64,000 nt of DNA from a virus: IMG/VR virus record IMGVR_UViG_3300046002_004363, positions 35,578 through 99,577 of that record, one strand, 5' to 3'. Below are positions 38,481 to 45,486 of this stretch, piece after piece. The translations under genes and the position numbers were made by a program. Within the stretch, counting starts at the first letter, position 1, and each line of letters begins with the position of its first letter. The notes beneath the pieces were generated by a model. The model was not told where the DNA came from. It searched no databases and was given only the letters and a program-made list of their open reading frames with translations.

Positions 38481-38854
38481 AGACATACACCATAAAAGAT
38501 ATAGCTGAGTATTGCAATATAGATAAAACAACTATAACGCATAGAATGAAGGTATTAGGTATAGTAAAGGATAATAGGAGGAGCGGTAAGGTACTTTACT
38601 TTGATGAAGAAGAGTTTGAGAGTATTATAAACTTCAAGAAGAGTCCTTCTAAGAGGTTGTATTCATCACTTATGTATTCAAAGAAGAAGATATATATAAT
38701 AGAGTATTTCTTGTCTAATAAAGATAATTCAAGCCCAGAGATTGCATCTTACTTCGATGTACCTGAGAGTTTTGTAAATGCCACGCTTACAGAATATTTA
38801 GAAAATAATTCAACAATTTTAGTTGGTAGTAAAATTAATTTAGTAGATTTGTAA
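38477..38854 (+). CDS. MerR/HTH-like DNA-binding protein
   Basis: A 125-residue protein with a GTG start. MKTYTIKDIAEYCNIDKTTI then THRMKVLGIVKDNRR is a helix-turn-helix of MerR or XRE type; the C-terminal part (SSPEIASYFDVPESFVNATL) holds a second HTH-like segment. It probably regulates phage transcription or binds origin DNA. Confidence 0.6.
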   Translation: MKTYTIKDIAEYCNIDKTTITHRMKVLGIVKDNRRSGKVLYFDEEEFESIINFKKSPSKRLYSSLMYSKKKIYIIEYFLSNKDNSSPEIASYFDVPESFVNATLTEYLENNSTILVGSKINLVDL

Positions 38855-38865
38855 AAAAATAAGAT

Positions 38866-39087
38866 ATGGAAAAAACAGCAGTAGAATGGTTATGTGAACA
38901 ATATCATTTAAAACAAGATATAGAAATAGTTAAACAAGCCAAAGAAATGGAAAAGCAACAGATAATTGATGCACACGGGAATCAGACAAAAAAATCTGGT
39001 GGAATTTCAAATTACACCTACATATTAACTGGTGAGGAATATTATAACAAAACGTTTACTAATCGTTTAAACATAAACCCTAAATAA
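38866..39087 (+). CDS. TAVEWL-family small phage protein
   Basis: A 73-residue protein: MEKTAVEWLCEQYHLKQDIE, KQAKEMEKQQIIDAHGNQTK, then GEEYYNKTF. A small conserved family in flavobacterial phages; one relative lies in cassette C (28119) and one follows at 39131. Function unknown. Confidence 0.65.
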   Translation: MEKTAVEWLCEQYHLKQDIEIVKQAKEMEKQQIIDAHGNQTKKSGGISNYTYILTGEEYYNKTFTNRLNINPK

Positions 39088-39096
39088 TGGGGTTTT
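39075..39096 (+). terminator. Weak hairpin terminator
   Basis: AAACCC (39075-39080) pairs with GGGTTT (39090-39095) followed by four Ts in total. It overlaps the end of the TAVEWL gene. Six pairs and a short T run make it weak. Confidence 0.35.
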
Positions 39097-39130
39097 AATT
39101 GACATAAAAAGTAAGCTAAAAATATAAAAA

Positions 39131-39352
39131 ATGAAACAAACAGCAGTAGAATGGTTATTAGAGCAACTTAAAATAAATAATTATATACAATTAAGTGATA
39201 ATGCTCATTGGGTAATTGATGAAGCCAAAGAAATGGAAAAGGAACATATTATAAATGCTTTTGAAATAGGTTATGAAAATGGCGCTGGTGTTAACGAAGG
39301 CGAGGGTATTCATTACGGAAGTAATTATTATAATGAAAAATTTAAAAAATAA
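39131..39352 (+). CDS. TAVEWL-family small phage protein
   Basis: A 73-residue protein: MKQTAVEWLLEQLKINNYIQ, DEAKEMEKEHIINAFEIGYE, then HYGSNYYNEKFKK. Paralogue of the genes at 38866 and 28119 and typical in having the KEMEK..II.A core. Function unknown. Confidence 0.65.
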   Translation: MKQTAVEWLLEQLKINNYIQLSDNAHWVIDEAKEMEKEHIINAFEIGYENGAGVNEGEGIHYGSNYYNEKFKK

Positions 39353-39355
39353 GAT

Positions 39356-39541
39356 ATGGAATTACAACTTAAATCATACGGAAAAACAATAACCTTTAAA
39401 ACTGAACACGATGATGTTTCTTTAGAGGAATACTTTGAGGCTTTTGAAGGATTACTTGTTCAAGCTACATTTAATCAAAAAAGTGTTAGAGAGTTTATTA
39501 TAGAGTGGGGAAAAGAATTAGAGGATTTTAAAGACAAATAA
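39356..39541 (+). CDS. Small acidic hypothetical protein
   Basis: A 61-residue protein (MELQLKSYGKTITFKTEHDD start; helical second half EEYFEAFEGLLVQATFNQKS). It is placed between TAAGATATG junctions. The strand-then-helix layout with conserved FNQKSVREFIIEWG recalls small phage proteins that bind other proteins; unproven. Confidence 0.55.
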   Translation: MELQLKSYGKTITFKTEHDDVSLEEYFEAFEGLLVQATFNQKSVREFIIEWGKELEDFKDK

Positions 39542-39544
39542 GAT

Positions 39545-39832
39545 ATGGGAAAAGAAATGATTGAAGAAGTTTGTTCGTTTTGCAATGGAACAGGTCAAGT
39601 AGTATCTTCTACAACAATAAGTAGATTTAAAACTTGTGATTGTAAAATCATTCCAAAAGAAGAAATTAAACAAGAAAGAAGTTATAGCGAAGAAGATGTG
39701 AAATACGCTTACGAACAAGGAGCAATATTAGCCTTACTTAGTCAGTCGCCTTTAGCATTGCATAAGGGAGAGTTTCCAAATCCTGAAGAATGGTTTAACC
39801 AATATAAAGAAGAAAATAAGATATGGATATAA
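39545..39832 (+). CDS. Small zinc-binding hypothetical protein
   Basis: A 95-residue protein. Residues 10-34 (CSFCNGTGQVV and FKTCDCK) hold four cysteines in a zinc-knuckle-like pattern close to the DnaJ CxxCxGxG motif. The C-terminal half (YSEEDVKYAYEQGAILALLS; NPEEWFNQYKEENK) is the common phage YSEEDM...WFEQFK family. Two modules are thus fused. Confidence 0.6.
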   Translation: MGKEMIEEVCSFCNGTGQVVSSTTISRFKTCDCKIIPKEEIKQERSYSEEDVKYAYEQGAILALLSQSPLALHKGEFPNPEEWFNQYKEENKIWI

Positions 39833-40122
39833 AATGTTATTGCGGTCATACAGATAGATGTGATTGCGAGCCTGAGATAGAGGTAATTAAAAGTCAAGAG
39901 CTTTTGTTTAATGGGAATACCATAAAGATTAAGTTCGAAGAGTGGCATCATCAATGTGGTGATGGTTGTTGTGATAGCTACGGAACATACTTATACTTGA
40001 ATGGTAAGAAATTAGAACACCCTAATTCTGAAATACACGATAATAGTTACTTAGGAGAAGATGTTCAGACTGCTTTAGAGGCTGTATTAAAAGAGTTAGG
40101 ATATAAAGTTGAGTTTGATTAG
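39823..40122 (+). CDS. Cysteine-rich hypothetical protein
   Basis: A 99-residue protein: MDIKCYCGHTDRCDCEPEIE start and WHHQCGDGCCDSYGTYLYLN in the middle, giving at least six Cys and several His that could bind zinc. It overlaps the preceding gene by 10 bases. No family name is certain. Confidence 0.55.
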   Translation: MDIKCYCGHTDRCDCEPEIEVIKSQELLFNGNTIKIKFEEWHHQCGDGCCDSYGTYLYLNGKKLEHPNSEIHDNSYLGEDVQTALEAVLKELGYKVEFD

Positions 40123-40157
40123 AGAATAGTATTTACGAATTATTTAGAGAGTAAGAT

Positions 40158-40352
40158 ATGACGACACTACAATACGAAGATAGTAATTATAGACAAAAGC
40201 AATTACAAAAAGAAAAAGAAGATTTTGCTATTAAATTTTCTGAATGGGTAGAAAGTTTAAGAAGTAGTGAAATTGACACTATTGACTATGACTTATACTT
40301 AAAATACAATACGGAAGAACTATTAGAAATTTATAAAAAAGAAATAAAATGA
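40158..40352 (+). CDS. Small phage protein, third member of the 37975 family
   Basis: A 64-residue protein with KEDFAIKFSEWVESLRSSEI and TEELLEIYKKEIK, comparable to the FALSF.DW and LLEIFKKEKG parts of the protein at 38211. It overlaps the phosphoesterase gene by 4 bases. Confidence 0.55.
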   Translation: MTTLQYEDSNYRQKQLQKEKEDFAIKFSEWVESLRSSEIDTIDYDLYLKYNTEELLEIYKKEIK

Positions 40353-41032
40353 GCTTAAGAATACTTCACGTCTCAGATACCCATTCCTATCATTATTTAT
40401 TAAAAATACCTAATAACATTGATATGATTATACATTCAGGTGATTGTAGTAATTCAAGAGACCCTTACAACAATGAACCAGAGGTTAGAGACTTCATTGA
40501 TTGGTATAAAGAATTACCTATAAAATACAAGATTTATGTTGCAGGCAATCACGATACCTCAATTGAGAAAAAACTTGTAACAAAGAAAGATTTCGAAGAT
40601 GCTGGTATTATTTATCTTGAAAATGAATCTGTAACAATTGATGGGATTAAGATATTTGGATCACCACACACACCTAACTTTGGTAATTGGGCTTTTATGA
40701 AGGAAAGAACAAAGCTTGAGAGATTCTGGAGATTGGCAATTGATGAAGATGTAGATATTGTTGTAACTCACGGACCACCAAAAGGAATCTTAGATAAGTC
40801 TTACGACCAAAGAAATAATATAGAATCTTGCGGAGATAAGTCTTTATTAAATAGGATATTAGAGGTACAGCCTGCTTATTGTCTTTTTGGACATATCCAC
40901 AACTGCAAAGATATTATTAATGCTGGTGTGCAAAAATTAAGTATTTGCGATACTTGGTTTAGTAATGGCTCAGTTGTAACAGATGGTAGATTTGGTAAAT
41001 TAAGTAGTAACGGAAATATATTTGAAATATGA
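40349..41032 (+). CDS. Calcineurin-like metallophosphoesterase
   Basis: A 227-residue enzyme with the full set of metal motifs: HVSDTHSYH (DxH, about 6-14), HSGDCSN (GDxx, about 29-35), VAGNHDTS (GNHD, about 67-74), VTHGPP (about 136-141) and LFGHIHNC (GHxH, about 173-180). It hydrolyses phosphodiesters or phosphomonoesters; in phages these enzymes act on nucleotides or nucleic-acid ends. All ligands are intact. Confidence 0.88.
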   Translation: MSLRILHVSDTHSYHYLLKIPNNIDMIIHSGDCSNSRDPYNNEPEVRDFIDWYKELPIKYKIYVAGNHDTSIEKKLVTKKDFEDAGIIYLENESVTIDGIKIFGSPHTPNFGNWAFMKERTKLERFWRLAIDEDVDIVVTHGPPKGILDKSYDQRNNIESCGDKSLLNRILEVQPAYCLFGHIHNCKDIINAGVQKLSICDTWFSNGSVVTDGRFGKLSSNGNIFEI

Positions 41033-41334
41033 AAAAATGGCTAAAACAAAAAATAGCTAAGTGGCTAAAAATTACAGATGAAGACATTAAGGCGAATGAT
41101 TATTATCATCCTAAGCTTTTTGGAGAAGGTAAAACTGTTTCTTATGAAATAAAAGGGCTAGCCGAATCATTTTGTCAATTAACAGAGTGGACCAATGGAG
41201 AAGGTTACGACATATCTTTTCAAACAAAAACAGATACAAAGAATAATACTTGGGAAGATAAAAGAATATCTTTACACACAGATGAACTTGATGTATTCTT
41301 CGCTTGCCTTAATCACTTTAAATACTTTGGGTAA
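41029..41334 (+). CDS. Hypothetical protein
   Basis: A 101-residue protein. The basic N-terminus (MKKWLKQKIAKWLKITDEDI) is amphipathic, the rest is mixed (GLAESFCQLTEWTNGEGYDI). It overlaps the phosphoesterase gene by 4 bases and touches the next start. Function unknown. Confidence 0.55.
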   Translation: MKKWLKQKIAKWLKITDEDIKANDYYHPKLFGEGKTVSYEIKGLAESFCQLTEWTNGEGYDISFQTKTDTKNNTWEDKRISLHTDELDVFFACLNHFKYFG

Positions 41335-41508
41335 ATGAAAGAATTAGAATCAGTAAGGATGAAGCTTTGGTGCGATGTATATGTAGCTTATGTATCAGCA
41401 CCTAATACTATTAAGAATGATGGAGCTTATATATGGGCTAACATTGCGTTAAGAAGATTTGATGAAACATTTAAAGAAGAAGAAAATGAGAATAAAGGTG
41501 GAATTTGA
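41335..41508 (+). CDS. Small hypothetical protein
   Basis: A 57-residue protein starting MKELESVRMKLWCDVYVAYV and containing NDGAYIWANIALRRFDETF, a short family seen in flavobacterial phages (helical, binding partner unknown). Its ATG directly follows the preceding stop and it overlaps the next gene by 23 bases. Confidence 0.55.
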   Translation: MKELESVRMKLWCDVYVAYVSAPNTIKNDGAYIWANIALRRFDETFKEEENENKGGI

Positions 41509-41677
41509 AATAGAAGTTGAAGATGGTTTTTGGTTTAATCCAGATTGCCCAGAAGAAACCGAGTGGTTTATGAATATGCTCAATGATAAAGAAAATACGT
41601 TTGCAATACTTCATAGTAATGATGTTGGAGATAGTTTAGGTCAGTCAAATAATTTTAAATACGAAATAATAAAATGA
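41486..41677 (+). CDS. Small acidic hypothetical protein
   Basis: A 63-residue protein starting MRIKVEFEIEVEDGFWFNPD, where the first strand leads to a conserved acidic tail. ATG 41486 is preferred because the longer frame starts with TTG within the upstream gene. It overlaps the next gene by 4 bases. Confidence 0.5.
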   Translation: MRIKVEFEIEVEDGFWFNPDCPEETEWFMNMLNDKENTFAILHSNDVGDSLGQSNNFKYEIIK

Positions 41678-42096
41678 GAAAGTTTAAATTAGCAAAGAGC
41701 TATCCAGGAAGTCCTGAATTAGGTGTAGAAGTAGAGAGACATACGGAATCTGCGTCTCAGTTTTATAGAACTGAAGATAAAACAATTTCTATTTTTAAAT
41801 CACATGTTGAAGACAACCCTGAATATTGGGAAGAGATTATCGAAAATAAGTTTATGGTATCTACAAGAAATTCAGCTTTTCTAAATGCGTATAGCGTAGC
41901 AAAAGTAAACCCTAATTATAAATGCAATGAATATGAGGTATTGTTCAATTCAAGAGAACACGCTAAGGAATTTATACTTTACAATAAACCTTGCTTGAGT
42001 TATTGGGATTTGATGTGGAACTTTGTGGAGGATACAAAAAATAATAGGCTTAATGTAAATATAGATGAATTAGTTGAATTAATAAAGACAAAGTAA
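41674..42096 (+). CDS. Hypothetical protein
   Basis: A 140-residue protein (MRKFKLAKSYPGSPELGVEV start; DNPEYWEEIIENKFMVSTRN). The LAKxYPGSPxLG...NPEYWE pattern recurs in small proteins of flavobacterial phages. Function unknown. Confidence 0.55.
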   Translation: MRKFKLAKSYPGSPELGVEVERHTESASQFYRTEDKTISIFKSHVEDNPEYWEEIIENKFMVSTRNSAFLNAYSVAKVNPNYKCNEYEVLFNSREHAKEFILYNKPCLSYWDLMWNFVEDTKNNRLNVNIDELVELIKTK

Positions 42097-42098
42097 AT

Positions 42099-42371
42099 AT
42101 GACGGTAGAAGAAAGACTTAATAAATACAACGAAGAAGCCGTAGATATCCTGTTTGAACCTCAACCAAAAACAGAAAAGTTTGAAGGATTTATAAGTGTA
42201 TTTGAAAACAAAAAAGATAATATTATGAATAAAGAAAGACAATACCTTGAGTTAATAAAGTCTCAGGAACAAATAATTAAAGATTTAAAGGCAAGTAATT
42301 ATATTATACTGCTCTGGGGAATTATAGCAGGATTTACACTTGCACACGCAATATTAACCTTAACAAAGTAA
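42099..42371 (+). CDS. Tail-anchored membrane protein
   Basis: A 90-residue protein: helical charged N-terminal 65 residues followed by one hydrophobic segment (YIILLWGIIAGFTLAHAIL, about 67-85) at the C-terminus. It would be a small tail-anchored inner-membrane protein, perhaps for superinfection exclusion or host takeover. Confidence 0.55.
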   Translation: MTVEERLNKYNEEAVDILFEPQPKTEKFEGFISVFENKKDNIMNKERQYLELIKSQEQIIKDLKASNYIILLWGIIAGFTLAHAILTLTK

Positions 42372-42374
42372 ACT

Positions 42375-42545
42375 ATGAGCTGTACATCACATCAAATCGA
42401 ATTAGAAAGACTTCATAAAGAGTTAGAGGAAGTTATGAAAGAAATCGACTTCTACTATCTTCAAGGCCACAATGACGAGACCTTAAATAGAAAATACCAC
42501 AAACTACTATCAGAGATTAATCAAACTAAATTAAGTAAATTTTAA
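42375..42545 (+). CDS. Small helical hypothetical protein
   Basis: A 56-residue protein, MSCTSHQIELERLHKELEEV start, forming a probable coiled coil of two helices. It sits 3 bases after the preceding stop and is followed by a TAAGATATG junction. Confidence 0.5.
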   Translation: MSCTSHQIELERLHKELEEVMKEIDFYYLQGHNDETLNRKYHKLLSEINQTKLSKF

Positions 42546-42548
42546 GAT

Positions 42549-43046
42549 ATGAAGGAGACAATAAACTTTTTAAAGGATAATAAAGGGAAGTATCTTAACT
42601 TCAAGGATATAAACAAGACGTACTACACTGATTCATTTGTAAATGCAACACCAATACCAAACATTAAGGATGCAATTAAATTAGCAGAACACTTTAAGTT
42701 AGAGGTTAAGAGTGTTGATGTTGAGTTATTCAAGACGGAATACTCTAAGATAGTATCAAAGATATTAGTTGTTGGTGAGTTATTATACAGAGAATTGAAT
42801 AGGTATAATGATGACATACCAGTTATTCCAGGATTAAATAAACATGTTAGGAATGCTGTTCGTAATGCTTCAGATAAGTTAAAGGCTTTCCATAAACTAT
42901 CTGATTCTATTGTTGCAACTGGTAAAGACGAGTTATTTTTCGAGGCTTCAGGAGACTTTGAGGAGTTAATGAATTGCATTGTTGATGGTCTTGAGAAAGA
43001 TACTATGAAAGATTTGGTAAAAAAACTTAAGAAAAACACTAAATAA
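42549..43046 (+). CDS. Hypothetical helical protein
   Basis: A 165-residue mostly helical protein (VVGELLYRELNRYNDDIPVI; RNAVRNASDKLKAFHKLSDS). No motif recognised. It is the last gene before a possible promoter at 43062. Confidence 0.5.
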   Translation: MKETINFLKDNKGKYLNFKDINKTYYTDSFVNATPIPNIKDAIKLAEHFKLEVKSVDVELFKTEYSKIVSKILVVGELLYRELNRYNDDIPVIPGLNKHVRNAVRNASDKLKAFHKLSDSIVATGKDELFFEASGDFEELMNCIVDGLEKDTMKDLVKKLKKNTK

Positions 43047-43061
43047 TCAAATTTTTTTATA

Positions 43062-43069
43062 TAACTTTG
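43062..43069 (+). promoter_or_regulatory. Possible -7 promoter box
   Basis: TAACTTTG, matching TAnnTTTG, 20 bases before ATG 43090, without a convincing -33 box. Confidence 0.4.
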
Positions 43070-43089
43070 ACATCAAATAAGAAATTATT

Positions 43090-43536
43090 ATGGCGAAGTA
43101 TGATAGAAGATTAATTAAATCGAAGAAGATTACCATTGATGGTATCAACTTCTCGTCTCGTTTAGAGGGTACAATGTACAAACTTCTTAAGGAAAACAAT
43201 ATAAAATTTAAATACGAGTCAGAGAGCTACACACTTTCTGACTCTTTCATTTTCAATAATAATTACCACGCAAGGTTATCATCTGGTAAAGGTGATTATA
43301 TTAATCGTGGTTTTAAGAAGGTAAATGATATGTCTTATAAACCTGACTTTGTAATTAGACATAATGACTATTATGCAATCATAGAGACCAAAGGTTTACC
43401 AACAGAACCTTACAATATGCGAATGAAGCTATTTAAGAGTATGTTAAATCGACAGAATATTAAATGTGACATATATGTTCCGCAAACAAATTTAGAGTGC
43501 GTAGAAACGATTAAATTAATCCTTGAAAGAATATAA
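43090..43536 (+). CDS. DUF1064-like nuclease (T7 endonuclease I/Holliday-resolvase type)
   Basis: A 148-residue protein of the DUF1064 type. SRLEGTMYKLLKENNIKFKY (about 22-41) has the early catalytic glutamate, YKPDFVIRHNDYYAIIETKG (about 83-102) the PD-(D/E)xK motif with catalytic Asp, Glu and Lys. Related phage proteins cut branched DNA and debranch replication intermediates. The motif is intact. Confidence 0.78.
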   Translation: MAKYDRRLIKSKKITIDGINFSSRLEGTMYKLLKENNIKFKYESESYTLSDSFIFNNNYHARLSSGKGDYINRGFKKVNDMSYKPDFVIRHNDYYAIIETKGLPTEPYNMRMKLFKSMLNRQNIKCDIYVPQTNLECVETIKLILERI

Positions 43537-43542
43537 ATAAAG

Positions 43543-43773
43543 ATGGAAATTAAACACCCAAGACACCAAGTAAATAAGGCACTCCTAGAAAGCGAGAGAA
43601 TTGTCTTAATCAATCGAATGATGAAAAAAATTAATCAAGCAACTGATTTCTTGTACGAGAGTATGGTAGACCACGAAAGAGCCTACACATTTTCTGCGAT
43701 AGATAAGATACAATCTTACTGCGAGGAAATCAAGAATGACTTTGATAAATACCTAAAAAAAGATGGACAATAA
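43543..43773 (+). CDS. Small helical hypothetical protein
   Basis: A 76-residue basic helical protein (HQVNKALLESERIVLINRMM; HERAYTFSAIDKIQSYCEEI). It overlaps the next gene by 11 bases, so it may work with the phosphoesterase-like protein. Confidence 0.5.
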   Translation: MEIKHPRHQVNKALLESERIVLINRMMKKINQATDFLYESMVDHERAYTFSAIDKIQSYCEEIKNDFDKYLKKDGQ

Positions 43774-45046
43774 TCTTAAAGAAAAATTATTAAATAGAGT
43801 TAGCGAACTTTATTTAGAGAGTCAGAATATAACTCAGTCTTGTATCACTGCTTGTCGTGAGAGTGAGGTTGAGTATAACGACAGTTTACGGAGGTCTTTC
43901 TCAAAGAAATTAAAAGACTTAGGTCTTACAAATGACTCTGAGTCAGATAGTAATAATTACTCAAACGATAAAGAAAAAAAACCTAAAGGATTTACAGCTA
44001 TAGGTCCTGATGGTCAGTTAATGTCTATTGAGAAGTATTGCGAGTTTTATGGTTTAGATTGTAGTAAGATTAGGAGTTATAAATTAATATCTCACTCAGG
44101 AATACCATTTTACAATGTTGTATTTTATTCTTCTGAAGATGAGGTTATGTTTAACCTTGAAGATAGCTTTGAAGAAATAGTAAAGAAACATATAAAACCA
44201 GTTGTCTTTGAAGATCTAAAAACGTTAGACAATAATGATTGGTTTGATAGACTTGTTTATACTGACACCCATATAGCTATGAATGTAAATGGTAAGGATG
44301 GAGATTCTTTATATGAAGGGAAGTGGGATAAAGAAGAGGTATTAAATAGGTTGCATAAAATGATTAGTCACGTTAAGAGATTCTCTACATGTAATACATT
44401 GATTATAGATGATTTAGGTGATTTTATGGATGGTCTTGGAGGTAATACAACTAGAAAAGGTCACGAACTTCCTCAGAATATGAATGACAAAGAGGCTTTT
44501 GATTTAGCCTTAGAGTTTAAGATTTACTTAGTAGATTCATTGATTCATAGTTATGATACAATAGTTTGTAATAATATAACCAATGACAACCACTCAGGAG
44601 TATTTTCTTACTTTGTTTCTCAAGCTGTAAAGAATATTTTAGAAGCTAAATACCCTAACAAAGTTTATGTAAACTCTATAAAGAGATTTATACACCATTA
44701 CTCTGTTGGTAATCATACATTTGTAATATCTCACGGAAAAGATATTGGTGAGCAGAAGTTTGGATTTAAACCAAAGTTAGATGCTATTCAGGCTGAAAAG
44801 ATAGACCAATATTGTAAGGAACATAGATTGTATAATGGTAATTACATAGAATTTAGTAAAGGTGATTCTCATCAAGCTATATATGACGATACTACAAGTA
44901 ATGATTTCAGTTACTATAACTATCCAGCATTCTCTCCTCCAAGCAATTGGGTTAAGACCAACTTTAAGAATAGTAAGTCTGGATTTAATTTTTTCAATAT
45001 AGATAAAGAAAATAATACAAAAATATCAATACCTTACTGGTTTTAA
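43763..45046 (+). CDS. Phage metallophosphoesterase-like DNA metabolism protein
   Basis: A 427-residue protein. Its N-terminal 140 residues have a helical start and small beta domain. The catalytic half carries TDTHIAMN (D-H motif near 172), IDDLGDFMDG (GD motif near 212-221), CNNITNDNHSG (in place of GNHD, near 270-280), ISHGKD (near 330) and KGDSHQAIY (near 373-381), the order of an SbcD/Mre11-like fold. Phage relatives often follow replication genes; a nuclease role is likely. No partner SbcC-type ATPase is seen in the window. Confidence 0.65.
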   Translation: MDNNLKEKLLNRVSELYLESQNITQSCITACRESEVEYNDSLRRSFSKKLKDLGLTNDSESDSNNYSNDKEKKPKGFTAIGPDGQLMSIEKYCEFYGLDCSKIRSYKLISHSGIPFYNVVFYSSEDEVMFNLEDSFEEIVKKHIKPVVFEDLKTLDNNDWFDRLVYTDTHIAMNVNGKDGDSLYEGKWDKEEVLNRLHKMISHVKRFSTCNTLIIDDLGDFMDGLGGNTTRKGHELPQNMNDKEAFDLALEFKIYLVDSLIHSYDTIVCNNITNDNHSGVFSYFVSQAVKNILEAKYPNKVYVNSIKRFIHHYSVGNHTFVISHGKDIGEQKFGFKPKLDAIQAEKIDQYCKEHRLYNGNYIEFSKGDSHQAIYDDTTSNDFSYYNYPAFSPPSNWVKTNFKNSKSGFNFFNIDKENNTKISIPYWF

Positions 45047-45059
45047 AAAAAACAAAAAT

Positions 45060-45443
45060 ATGGAAATAAATAAAGCAATTGAAATGGTATCACAATTTAT
45101 GATAGCTTGTGACCAAGAAGTAAAGGGGAGACCATCTAATGTAGAAGATAAAGTAGCTTCACTTAGATATAACCTTATGTCTGAAGAGAATAGAGAGTAC
45201 TTTGTGGCTTGCTTACAGAATAATAAAGTAGAAATACTTGATGCCTTAATTGATATGGCGTATGTATTATTTGGTACAGTCGCTGCACACGGAATGACTG
45301 AAGAGTTTATCAAGGGATTTACTTTGGTTCACGAGAATAATATGACTAAGGTTCAAGATGATGGAAAGGTGTTGAAGAATCCTGATGGTAAGATTTTAAA
45401 GCCTATGGGATATACATCTGTTAATCTGAATGCATTATTATAA
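45060..45443 (+). CDS. MazG-like nucleotide pyrophosphohydrolase
   Basis: A 127-residue protein. The all-alpha NTP-PPase signature is visible: SEENREYFVACLQN carries the EExxE-like acidic cluster and EILDALIDMAYVLFGTVAAH the second helix with ExxD; then FTLVHENNMTKV and the C-terminal YTSVNLNALL match phage PRA-PH/MazG-type proteins. It would hydrolyse NTPs or ppGpp-type alarmones during infection. Terminated by the following hairpin. Confidence 0.75.
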   Translation: MEINKAIEMVSQFMIACDQEVKGRPSNVEDKVASLRYNLMSEENREYFVACLQNNKVEILDALIDMAYVLFGTVAAHGMTEEFIKGFTLVHENNMTKVQDDGKVLKNPDGKILKPMGYTSVNLNALL

Positions 45444-45452
45444 AACAAAAAA

Positions 45453-45482
45453 GGAGGGGAATTTAACCCCTCCAATTTTTTT
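45453..45482. terminator. Bidirectional terminator
   Basis: GGAGGGG (45453-45459) pairs with CCCCTCC (45467-45473) around a 7-base loop, with T runs on both strands. It separates the early plus-strand region from the minus-strand tail block. Confidence 0.88.
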
Positions 45483-45486
45483 ATCC

